A DNA stretch of 12,122 bases from an archaeon (GTDB lineage Archaea; Nanobdellota; Nanobdellia; SCGC-AAA011-G17; GW2011-AR17): positions 1 through 12,122 of the forward strand of contig JAHFJF010000017.1 in assembly GCA_023245975.1 (NCBI GenBank). The letters are read 5' to 3'. Below the pieces are notes generated by a model. It saw nothing but the letters and a program-made list of their open reading frames with translations, searched no databases and was not told the origin of the DNA. Made by a program: the position numbers and the translations under genes. Of the stretch, positions 1-6,111 are shown piece after piece. Within the stretch, counting starts at the first letter, position 1. Every line of letters starts with the position of its first letter.

Positions 1-21
1 ATTTTCTTGTAATTCTTTCAT
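1..21 (-). CDS. Start of a divergent gene, cut by the left edge
   Basis: A minus-strand ATG at 21 opens a frame that reads MKELQEN and leaves the window, so no product can be assigned. The case for a real gene rests on the TTTTATAAA box on the same strand at 46-54, centred about 29 bases before the ATG. That is the spacing seen at the clear genes of this window, and it implies a leaderless transcript. Only seven codons are visible, so the coding evidence itself is weak. Confidence 0.4.
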
Positions 22-45
22 TCTTGACCCTAGCGACGATCAATC

Positions 46-54
46 TTTATAAAA
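46..54 (-). promoter_or_regulatory. TATA box of the divergent minus-strand gene
   Basis: On the minus strand this reads TTTTATAAA, close to the archaeal box A. Its centre lies about 29 bases upstream of the minus-strand ATG at 21, the distance expected for a leaderless message. Confidence 0.4.
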
Positions 55-99
55 GTTATTAAAAAATTAAATAGGCATTGTAACTTTGATACGATATGC

Positions 100-107
100 T
101 TAAATAT
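100..107 (+). promoter_or_regulatory. TATA box of the AI-2E/deoA/apt operon
   Basis: TTAAATAT is centred 28-29 bases before the ATG at 132. Transcription would start at or next to the start codon. No purine-rich ribosome-binding site precedes the ATG (the sequence there is TATAATAAATT), which supports a leaderless message. Confidence 0.55.
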
Positions 108-131
108 CTAAAAGCCCGTTTATAATAAATT

Positions 132-1133
132 ATGCGAGACATTAGGGACTATACTGAGTACTTCTTCATAGGGGCATTCTTGGTCTTGGCTTATTTGACA
201 TTCCTGCTGATAAGGCCTTTTTTCAGCCCAATTGTTTTAAGTTTATTCCTTGTATATTTATTTCATCCAATTCATGTTAGGCTAAAGAAAAGAATCGGAA
301 GCGGATTATTGTCAGCAGCCTTGATTACCATTGCCGTGATGATAATAACTGTTATACCATTGTTCATACTTGTAAACCTTTTAGTAAAAGAGGCATTTGT
401 CCTTTATGAAACTGTAAATATCGATACTTTCTCTTCTTTTTTAGCCAATTTGGGTTCCACCCAGCTTGCATCTTACATTCCTGCGATAATTGACAAGGGC
501 GTTGTTGCCTTGACCTCTGCCATAACAAACTTTATTCTTACCGTCCCTGAAAAAATAGTGGGAATATTCATAATAATACTCGGGCTTTTCTTTGGCTTGA
601 AGGAAGGTGATAAGCTGATAGAAAAAATAGAGCTTTTCCTGCCAGTAAAAAAAGATTACAGGGAAAAGATAATCAGCAAATTCATAGACACAATGGACTC
701 TGTGGTCTATGGCTCTATACTTGTTGGAATCCTTGAAGGCATTGTTGCAACAATAGGATTCTTTATTTTCGGAGTTTCAACGCCATTGTTATGGGGTTTC
801 ATAACTGCTGTATTTGCCCTTCTCCCATTTGTAGGGCCCATGGCCATATGGCTCCCATTGTCATTGTTCTTATATTTCACCGGGCATCAGACATCTGCAA
901 TTGGATTGGCAATTTACAGCGCTCTTTTCTTGACATTGCTCTTGGACAATGTATTGAAGCATTATTTTATATCAAGGAAAGGAAAAATCCATCCGTTGAT
1001 CTCCCTGCTTGGGGTTCTTGGCGGCATAGGATTATTTGGAATAACTGGAATAGTGCTTGGCCCTTTCCTTTTGACATTATTTATCTTGGTTGTCGAGTTT
1101 GCTTTCGGTGGTAGAAATGAAATTAAGGGTTAG
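132..1133 (+). CDS. AI-2E family transporter-like membrane protein
   Basis: This 333-residue membrane protein matches the AI-2E/UPF0118 family in length and layout. Two hydrophobic stretches lie near the N-terminus (about 11-45), a third at 58-86, then a soluble amphipathic stretch (90-140), a span at 142-157, and a C-terminal membrane block from about 190 to 325. The family's C-terminal features are visible: LPFVGP at 231-236, and a stretch around 277-312 with NVLKHYFISRKGKIHPL followed by GGIGLFGITGIVLGP. Known members are linked to autoinducer-2 export or to Na+/H+ antiport, but most have no proven substrate, so the family name should not be read as a function. The gene heads an operon with AMP phosphorylase and apt; its last 17 bases overlap the next gene. 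The ATG at 132 fits a leaderless start. I am confident of the family and cannot name the substrate. Confidence 0.85.
   Translation: MRDIRDYTEYFFIGAFLVLAYLTFLLIRPFFSPIVLSLFLVYLFHPIHVRLKKRIGSGLLSAALITIAVMIITVIPLFILVNLLVKEAFVLYETVNIDTFSSFLANLGSTQLASYIPAIIDKGVVALTSAITNFILTVPEKIVGIFIIILGLFFGLKEGDKLIEKIELFLPVKKDYREKIISKFIDTMDSVVYGSILVGILEGIVATIGFFIFGVSTPLLWGFITAVFALLPFVGPMAIWLPLSLFLYFTGHQTSAIGLAIYSALFLTLLLDNVLKHYFISRKGKIHPLISLLGVLGGIGLFGITGIVLGPFLLTLFILVVEFAFGGRNEIKG
1105..1111 (+). promoter_or_regulatory. Ribosome-binding site deciding the AMP phosphorylase start
   Basis: TCGGTGG lies inside the end of the AI-2E gene, five bases before the ATG at 1117. The GGTGG core resembles the archaeal GGTGA/GGAGG signal. 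It favours ATG 1117 over an in-frame TTG at 1090, and the protein from 1117 (MKLRVRDVDLSAGG) has the usual N-terminus of this family. Confidence 0.6.
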
Positions 1134-2643
1134 GGATGTAGATCTTTCAGCCGGTGGAAATTTAGTGGTGATAATCAGCAGGGCTGATGCTTCTCTGCTA
1201 GACGCATTTGCTGGCGACAGGGTTCTCGTTAAGAATTCTGCTGCAAGAAAAGAAACAACTGCCGTAATAGACATAGATGTGGAAAACAAAAGAATAAAGA
1301 AAGGGGAAATCGGGATATTTGAAGAACTTTTAAGGCTGCTTGAGGTAAAAGACAAGGATTTAGTTGATGTTACCTATACTGGCCACCCTAAATCGTTGCA
1401 ATATATCAAAGACAAGCTTGACGGTAAAAGATTAAGCGAAAGTCAAATCAGGGAAATTGTCAATGATATTGTAAAGAACAAATTTTCTGACAAGGAGCTT
1501 ACATATTTTGTATCAGGGTGCTATACAAAAGAATTATCTCTTAAAGAAGCAGCATATCTTACAAAGGCAATAGTAGATTCTGGCAATAAGCTTTTTTTCA
1601 AGGCTAAATTCGTCCTTGACAAGCATTGCGTTGGGGGAATTCCAAATAATCGTACGACAATGATAGTAACCCCGATAATAGCTTCTCTTGGATATATAAT
1701 GCCAAAGACAAGTTCAAGATCAATTACTTCTCCTGCTGGCACAGCCGACACAATGGAAGTCCTCGCTCCAGTTGACCTAAGCCACAATAAGATCTCAGAT
1801 GTAATCAAAAAATCTAATGCTTGCATTGTATGGGGTGGCTCTATGAATTTGGCTGCCGCTGATGATTACCTAATTAGAGTTAGGCACCCATTAAGCCTTG
1901 ATCCTGAAGGGATGTTATTGGCAAGTATTCTTGCAAAGAAAAAAGCTGTCGGTGCAACACATGTAATGATTGACATTCCATATGGTTATCAATCAAAATT
2001 TAGCAGTTTCAAGGAAGCAAAAAAAATTGGTCGGAAATTCGTCGCTCTTGGAAAACTCCTTAAAATGAAAGTAAGGGTAGTTTATACTGATGGGTCACAG
2101 CCGGTAGGCAGGGGAATTGGCCCAACTCTCGAAGCCACAGATGTCCTGTCTGTATTAAAGGGAGGTGGTCCCAAAGACCTAAGGGAAAAATCAATATTCC
2201 TAGCAACAGAAATGCTAAAGATGATTGGGGTTAAGCATGCTGAAGACAAGGTATTGGATTCTTTGGATACTGGAAAAGCTTACAAGAAATTCCTCCAGAT
2301 TGTAGAACTGCAAGGTGGCAAGAGAAAGATAACGCTGCAATATGCAAAATACTCAAAGGAAATCAAATCAAAAAAAACTGGTCATGTAATTATAATTAAT
2401 AATAAGGGAATATCCAAGATAGCAAGGATTGCTGGAGCACCTGAAGATAAAGCCGCAGGGTTATATCTAAGGGCTAAGAAAGGAGAAATTGTGAAAAAAG
2501 GGCAGGTCCTATTTACAGTTTATTCAGAAAGTAAGGAAAAGCTTGAATCAGCTCTGAAGGCTGTTTCTGATAGTGAAACATTTGTCATAGGGAATCTACC
2601 CAAAAGCTATTTTAATCGGTTCAATCTCTTCAAAAGAAATTAG
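1117..2643 (+). CDS. deoA: AMP phosphorylase (thymidine phosphorylase family)
   Basis: This 508-residue cytosolic enzyme is an archaeal AMP phosphorylase. The family converts AMP (also CMP or UMP) and phosphate into free base and ribose-1,5-bisphosphate, the first step of the archaeal nucleoside-monophosphate pathway. An N-terminal domain of about 85 residues precedes the thymidine-phosphorylase fold; this extension separates AMP phosphorylases from plain thymidine phosphorylases. The glycosyltransferase-family signature is intact: DKHCVGGIPNNR ends at 179, KTSSR is at 197-201 and SITSPAGTADTMEVL at 202-216. DGSQPVGRGIGP follows near 328. The C-terminal alpha/beta domain carries a GAPEDKAAGLYLRAKKGEIV-type motif. 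The start overlaps the AI-2E gene by 17 bases, and apt follows after 12 bases, so the three genes are probably cotranscribed. The later pathway steps (ribose-1,5-bisphosphate isomerase, type III RuBisCO) are not in the window. Archaeal genes of this type are often labelled deoA. Confidence 0.93.
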   Translation: MKLRVRDVDLSAGGNLVVIISRADASLLDAFAGDRVLVKNSAARKETTAVIDIDVENKRIKKGEIGIFEELLRLLEVKDKDLVDVTYTGHPKSLQYIKDKLDGKRLSESQIREIVNDIVKNKFSDKELTYFVSGCYTKELSLKEAAYLTKAIVDSGNKLFFKAKFVLDKHCVGGIPNNRTTMIVTPIIASLGYIMPKTSSRSITSPAGTADTMEVLAPVDLSHNKISDVIKKSNACIVWGGSMNLAAADDYLIRVRHPLSLDPEGMLLASILAKKKAVGATHVMIDIPYGYQSKFSSFKEAKKIGRKFVALGKLLKMKVRVVYTDGSQPVGRGIGPTLEATDVLSVLKGGGPKDLREKSIFLATEMLKMIGVKHAEDKVLDSLDTGKAYKKFLQIVELQGGKRKITLQYAKYSKEIKSKKTGHVIIINNKGISKIARIAGAPEDKAAGLYLRAKKGEIVKKGQVLFTVYSESKEKLESALKAVSDSETFVIGNLPKSYFNRFNLFKRN

Positions 2644-2649
2644 GGAGGG
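2644..2649 (+). promoter_or_regulatory. Ribosome-binding site of apt
   Basis: GGAGGG sits directly after the AMP phosphorylase stop codon and six bases before the apt ATG at 2656. It is a near-perfect match to the 16S rRNA tail and supports translation of apt as a downstream gene of the operon. Confidence 0.7.
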
Positions 2650-2655
2650 ATTAAA

Positions 2656-3177
2656 ATGGATATTAAGGATTTGATTAGGACTGTTCCGGATTTTCCAAAG
2701 AAAGGCATAATGTTCAGGGATGTTACTACATTGTTAAAGCATCCTGAAGGTTTCAGAAAAACAATAGACCTTTTCTATGAAAGATACTCAAATATGGACA
2801 TAGACAAGATTGTAGGCATTGAAAGCCGTGGTTTTATTTTAGCCGGCGCATTAGCATACAAAATGGGAAAGGGATTCGTACCTGTAAGAAAGCCAGGAAA
2901 ATTGCCAGCAGAAAAAGAAAGGGTTGAATATGAATTGGAATATGGTAAAGATACTCTAGAGATTCATAAAGATTCTATTCTTCCAGGAGAAAAAGTTCTT
3001 ATCATAGACGATTTGTTAGCAACTGGTGGGACATGCAATGCAGCCATTTCACTTGTAGAAAAATTAAATGGAAAAGTAGTAGAATGCGCATTTATAGTAG
3101 ACCTTCCAGACCTTAAAGGAAAAGAAAAGCTCTCAAAATATTCAGTATTTAATTTGGTTGAATTCGAAGGAGATTGA
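2656..3177 (+). CDS. apt: Adenine phosphoribosyltransferase
   Basis: This 173-residue enzyme joins adenine and PRPP to give AMP and pyrophosphate; the length is normal for Apt. The N-terminus IRTVPDFPKKGIMFRD is the classic Apt opening. GIESRGF near 54-60 and VPVRKPGKLP near 75-84 are the expected base-binding and flexible-loop regions. The PRPP-binding signature VLIIDDLLATGGT spans 114-126 with both acidic residues and the glycine pair. The sequence resembles the bacterial/eukaryotic Apt type rather than the more divergent purine phosphoribosyltransferases common in archaea; that comparison is from memory. The gene follows AMP phosphorylase in the same operon, so it would recapture the adenine that enzyme releases. 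Its stop is two bases from the stop of a convergent small gene. Confidence 0.95.
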   Translation: MDIKDLIRTVPDFPKKGIMFRDVTTLLKHPEGFRKTIDLFYERYSNMDIDKIVGIESRGFILAGALAYKMGKGFVPVRKPGKLPAEKERVEYELEYGKDTLEIHKDSILPGEKVLIIDDLLATGGTCNAAISLVEKLNGKVVECAFIVDLPDLKGKEKLSKYSVFNLVEFEGD

Positions 3178-3178
3178 A

Positions 3179-3195
3179 TTTATTTTTTTCTCTTG
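3179..3195 (+). terminator. Oligo-T terminator of the apt operon
   Basis: Immediately after the apt stop the plus strand is T-rich: TTT, then seven T at 3183-3189, then CTCTT. Archaeal termination commonly uses such oligo-T runs without a hairpin. The run lies inside the last codons of the convergent minus-strand gene, where it encodes the basic tail KRKK. Confidence 0.5.
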
Positions 3196-3353
3196 ACATA
3201 TTCAGAAATTTTTTTGTCAATATTAAGTATTACTTGTTCCAATCTCAATATTCTTTTCTCTAACAAGAATACTCTTCTTAATGCATACAGCATCCCAGCA
3301 ACAGAACCAAGTAGAACATACAATACGATAACCAGTTGTGTATCAACAGCCAT
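3180..3353 (-). CDS. Small single-span membrane protein downstream of secFD
   Basis: This 57-residue protein starts at the minus-strand ATG (3353-3351) and stops at TAA (3182-3180). It begins MAVDTQLVIVLYVLLGSVAG. Residues 6-24 form one hydrophobic span; the following ALRRVFLLEKRILRLEQ and a basic end (KISEYVKRKK) look like an amphipathic, perhaps coiled-coil, helix. The RR after the span predicts an outside N-terminus and a cytoplasmic tail. A strong AGGTGA site stands seven bases before the ATG, which argues for a real gene despite the size. It lies 52 bases downstream of secD on the same strand and has a TATA-like box in that gap, so it may be transcribed both with secFD and alone. I do not recognise the family. 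Its position suggests a link with protein export, which is inference only. Confidence 0.75.
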   Translation of the reverse strand: MAVDTQLVIVLYVLLGSVAGMLYALRRVFLLEKRILRLEQVILNIDKKISEYVKRKK

Positions 3354-3360
3354 TAATCAA

Positions 3361-3366
3361 TCACCT
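3361..3366 (-). promoter_or_regulatory. Ribosome-binding site of the small membrane protein
   Basis: The minus strand reads AGGTGA here, seven bases before the ATG at 3353. It is the strongest single sign that the 57-codon frame is translated. Confidence 0.7.
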
Positions 3367-3390
3367 TTCAATTAATAAAGTGACAAAACT

Positions 3391-3400
3391 AATATAAAAA
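3391..3400 (-). promoter_or_regulatory. TATA-like box or secD terminator in the secD/small-gene gap
   Basis: The minus strand reads TTTTTATATT here. As a box A centred near 3395 it would start transcription about 3369, giving a leader of roughly 16 bases that carries the AGGTGA site. Being T-rich just after the secD stop, it could instead (or also) weaken transcription leaving secD. Confidence 0.4.
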
Positions 3401-3405
3401 CATTA

Positions 3406-5142
3406 CTATTCCCGATTTTTGAATAGTTTCTCGGCTATGGCTGCAAATGCAGGCCTTGTTATGAATACTCCAATAGAAACTCCTACGATTGTAGTCAAGG
3501 CAAATCCTCTTACTAAGCCTGCCCCAGCATTCCATAAAGGCACCATTGCTGCAACTGTGGCGGCATAAGCTGCAAATATTATGAAGAAGGCGCGCTTTAG
3601 CTTTTCTTTCCAATTAGCATGGCTTTCTTTTCTTCCTTTCAAGGTTTCATCTATTATGACAATCTGGTCATCAACACCAGTACCTATCGCAGCAATTATA
3701 CCTGCTATTGCCACTACATCCAAGTTCCACTGAAACAAGGCTGCAAACCCAAGTATAATTATTATCTCACTAAATAAAGTGGTCGCTATTGGGAATATTA
3801 TCGTGAAATTTCTGTATCTTATTACAAGAACTAGTATTACTGCTAATAATGCCAATAGCACTACCAATATTATATTGTTAAGGAAACTTTTTCCTAGTAC
3901 TGGTGAGATAGAATCCAATTTTACAATCTCCAAATCTACAGGCAATGAGCCTGTAATAAGTACAGTTTGTAATTTATTCATGTTGAAGACTGCATTATCT
4001 ATTGCACCATTTCTTGTTGATGCGAAACCTGGACCAGAAATTGCTATGGAAGTTGTCTCAGAGCCTTTCAGGTCTGCGCCTACCTGTAATGAATCAACTA
4101 GCTTGTCATCTAAATAGAAATCTATATTCTTGCTGAGGATTTCATTGCCAGAATCAGAGAATACTGTGTCTAATTTGCCTGTGATATTTGCATGCCTTTT
4201 AGCCGCTTCTCCGCTCAATTGTATTACAAATTCAAATCTGCAAGAATAGCCGCCATTATTAGTGCCACACGACCTTATCCCCGAACAGCTGCCGTCATTT
4301 CTGCATACAAATGGTATATCTTTTTTCCCGCCTTCGAATACAGTTTCATTACCAATTTTTGCCTTGAATTGCCCCTGCTGGCCTATAAGATCTTTTACTT
4401 CGCTCTTTGATACTCCCGCAATTTCTATAAGTATGAACCTTTCACCTTTCCAATCCGTTGCAGGCCTAATCCTCAGGTCGCTTAGCCCATAGACGTTAAG
4501 TCGGTTGTTCAGTATGCTTATCAGGTCATTTATTTGTGATTCAGTTAATGGAGCTTCGCCTTTGGGCTTGAGCAATACCCTTGTTCCACCTTCTAGGTCA
4601 AGGCCAAGCTTCAAGTTAGTTTTGGGTGTATCCTTCAAGGTTATTTTTGGAGACTCACCAGTAAATAGCGCAACTTTTGCCTTGTCTGTTTCTATCTTTA
4701 CTATCCTCTTGTGCAAGACATTAGTAACAATATTATTGAAATCAGATAAATTGTTTAGAACCTTGGAATTTATCGCAAGCACCTTGTCTCCTACTTTAAC
4801 ATCTACATCAGATTCTTGAACAGTCAGATTCTCTCCAATCTTGAAGCCCAATTTGCCATCAGTCTCATAGTTGTAATCACCAGAGCTTGTCGAAACGGTT
4901 ATATTGAAAGGCTCTCTTTCTAAAAGTTTTATTTCCCGATTGAAATCATTTATGTTAGATATGGCAACATCATTTATTCTCAATAGTTTGTGCCCGGATG
5001 CCAAGCCATTCTCGGTATATTCACCTTGCTCTATGCTCCTTATTTGCAAACCAGCAGCAAAAGGATTAGGTTTTATCGCAACAATTGATAATATGACTAC
5101 AACAACTAGTATCCAAATTCTTATAGGCAATTTTTTACTCAT
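3406..5142 (-). CDS. secD: Protein-export membrane protein SecD
   Basis: This 578-residue SecD works with SecF to help protein translocation through the Sec channel, using membrane potential. It has one N-terminal membrane helix (about 10-25), a large outer region, and five C-terminal helices (about 422-441, 447-470, 474-497, 517-535, 545-565). The family motif LGLDLEGGTRVLL is at 179-191, and GIIAAIGTGVDDQIVIIDE at 481-499 is the archaeal form of the SecD transmembrane motif. Two features stand out. Between helix 1 and the P1 motif lie about 150 residues with two PDZ-like repeats (about 45-84 and 110-152), each with a K-x-L-x-I-N core. The head domain carries four cysteines (280, 286, 292, 301) that could form disulfides outside the membrane. 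The start overlaps secF by eight bases and has a GAGGAGC site, so the two are co-translated. Confidence 0.93.
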   Translation of the reverse strand: MSKKLPIRIWILVVVVILSIVAIKPNPFAAGLQIRSIEQGEYTENGLASGHKLLRINDVAISNINDFNREIKLLEREPFNITVSTSSGDYNYETDGKLGFKIGENLTVQESDVDVKVGDKVLAINSKVLNNLSDFNNIVTNVLHKRIVKIETDKAKVALFTGESPKITLKDTPKTNLKLGLDLEGGTRVLLKPKGEAPLTESQINDLISILNNRLNVYGLSDLRIRPATDWKGERFILIEIAGVSKSEVKDLIGQQGQFKAKIGNETVFEGGKKDIPFVCRNDGSCSGIRSCGTNNGGYSCRFEFVIQLSGEAAKRHANITGKLDTVFSDSGNEILSKNIDFYLDDKLVDSLQVGADLKGSETTSIAISGPGFASTRNGAIDNAVFNMNKLQTVLITGSLPVDLEIVKLDSISPVLGKSFLNNIILVVLLALLAVILVLVIRYRNFTIIFPIATTLFSEIIIILGFAALFQWNLDVVAIAGIIAAIGTGVDDQIVIIDETLKGRKESHANWKEKLKRAFFIIFAAYAATVAAMVPLWNAGAGLVRGFALTTIVGVSIGVFITRPAFAAIAEKLFKNRE

Positions 5143-6013
5143 TCTTGCTCCTCATATACATCATCAATAAGCCAGCATTATTCAAATAAGTAGCAATTAT
5201 GTCAAAAATCAGCCCGATTATGATTATTAGGAACATCTCTTTTATCACTGTGCTGTTTGATACAAAATATCCAACTGTTACTGCTGCAATTGATGTAAAT
5301 GTCATTGTTAGGCCAGTCTTCATTCCATCAAACATCCTTTCAAACAGGCCGCCTTCTTCTTTTCTTCTTAGGGCCTTTGTTGTAATTAAGATATCTGTAT
5401 CTACAGAATACCCTATAAGCATGAGCAACGCCGCAATTCCTGCAGTCGATAGCTTTATCGCAAAAAAGTCCATTACGGCTATTGTCATTATTATGTCGGT
5501 GAATGCAGAAAAAATAACTGCCAATGAAGGTACAATTGTCCTGAAAGTTATGAAAACTACTATGGCCATAAATAAAAATGCAAGCAACATAGCAACTAGC
5601 ATCTGCCTGTAGAAAGATTCACCTAAAGTTGCACCAGTCTGCTCTGAAGAATAATTATTGTCATTTAGTTCCAATTTGGTTATCTTAGCAAGGGCAGCTT
5701 TGAGTTCATCATCATTTACTTCGGTAGCCTCAATCAGTATTCCTATCTGTTTGTCTGTTCCAAATTCAGAAAGCTCCCTTACGGTTATGTCTGATGAAGG
5801 AAGGCTAATCTTAATTTCATCTTCAAGATTATCAAATTGCTTCTCGGTATAGACTGTAGCTGAGACTCCGCCTTGAAGCGTTACATCCTTATGGAATAAA
5901 TCCCCTGTTTCCTTGTAGGTAATGGATATTTCAGTAAATCCCAAAATAAGCAATAACAACGGGATTAAAAAAAGCTTCTTGTAGTGCTTGAGGTAAAAGT
6001 CTTTCAGAGTCAT
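5135..6013 (-). CDS. secF: Protein-export membrane protein SecF
   Basis: This 292-residue SecF partners SecD, encoded directly downstream. It has an N-terminal membrane helix (about 13-30), a P1 domain of roughly 100 residues opening with LQGGVSATV near 46, and a five-helix C-terminal block from about 136 to 288. The archaeal SecF signature GYSVDTDILITT begins at G201, with D205 and D207 inside the membrane block. The length is normal for an archaeal SecF. The gene leads the secF-secD-small protein block. Its start has only GGAG touching the ATG, too close for a normal ribosome-binding site, and a TATA box 29 bases upstream, so it is probably leaderless. Its last eight bases overlap secD. Confidence 0.93.
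   Translation of the reverse strand: MTLKDFYLKHYKKLFLIPLLLLILGFTEISITYKETGDLFHKDVTLQGGVSATVYTEKQFDNLEDEIKISLPSSDITVRELSEFGTDKQIGILIEATEVNDDELKAALAKITKLELNDNNYSSEQTGATLGESFYRQMLVAMLLAFLFMAIVVFITFRTIVPSLAVIFSAFTDIIMTIAVMDFFAIKLSTAGIAALLMLIGYSVDTDILITTKALRRKEEGGLFERMFDGMKTGLTMTFTSIAAVTVGYFVSNSTVIKEMFLIIIIGLIFDIIATYLNNAGLLMMYMRSKNE
5147..5153 (-). promoter_or_regulatory. Ribosome-binding site of secD inside secF
   Basis: The minus strand reads GAGGAGC within the last secF codons, four bases before the secD ATG at 5142. It confirms the secD start and the overlapping arrangement. Confidence 0.6.
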
Positions 6014-6036
6014 CTCCAGCCAAAAGCCTTGTGTTG

Positions 6037-6046
6037 TTTAAATATT
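6037..6046 (-). promoter_or_regulatory. TATA box of the secFD operon
   Basis: The minus strand reads AATATTTAAA, centred about 29 bases before the secF ATG at 6013. Transcription would start within a few bases of the ATG. It is half of a bidirectional promoter region shared with the ABC transporter genes. Confidence 0.55.
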
Positions 6047-6078
6047 TTGTTGTTAGGAAGAAAAAATGCTAACAAAAG

Positions 6079-6086
6079 TTTTATTA
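6079..6086 (+). promoter_or_regulatory. TATA box of the ABC transporter operon
   Basis: TTTTATTA, preceded by AAAAG as a possible BRE, is centred 29-30 bases before the ATG at 6112. No ribosome-binding site precedes that ATG, so the message is probably leaderless. Confidence 0.55.
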
Positions 6087-6111
6087 ATCAATAAGTAGAT
6101 AAAAATAAGTA

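Noticed and set aside
1090..1116. Earlier TTG start for AMP phosphorylase at 1090
   Set aside because: It would add nine residues with no family resemblance, whereas ATG 1117 has a GGTGG site and gives the normal N-terminus MKLRVRDVDL.
132..3177. RuBisCO or ribose-1,5-bisphosphate isomerase next to AMP phosphorylase
   Set aside because: The neighbouring genes are clearly an AI-2E-family membrane protein and Apt; no other frame in the window fits the two pathway enzymes.
3193..3375. Plus-strand frame of 60 codons after apt
   Set aside because: It lies opposite the minus-strand small gene, has no ribosome-binding site or promoter, and starts inside the apt terminator region.
3779..4117. Plus-strand frames opposite secD and secF (several, up to 137 codons)
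   Set aside because: They are antisense to genes with clear SecD and SecF motifs and lack translation signals.
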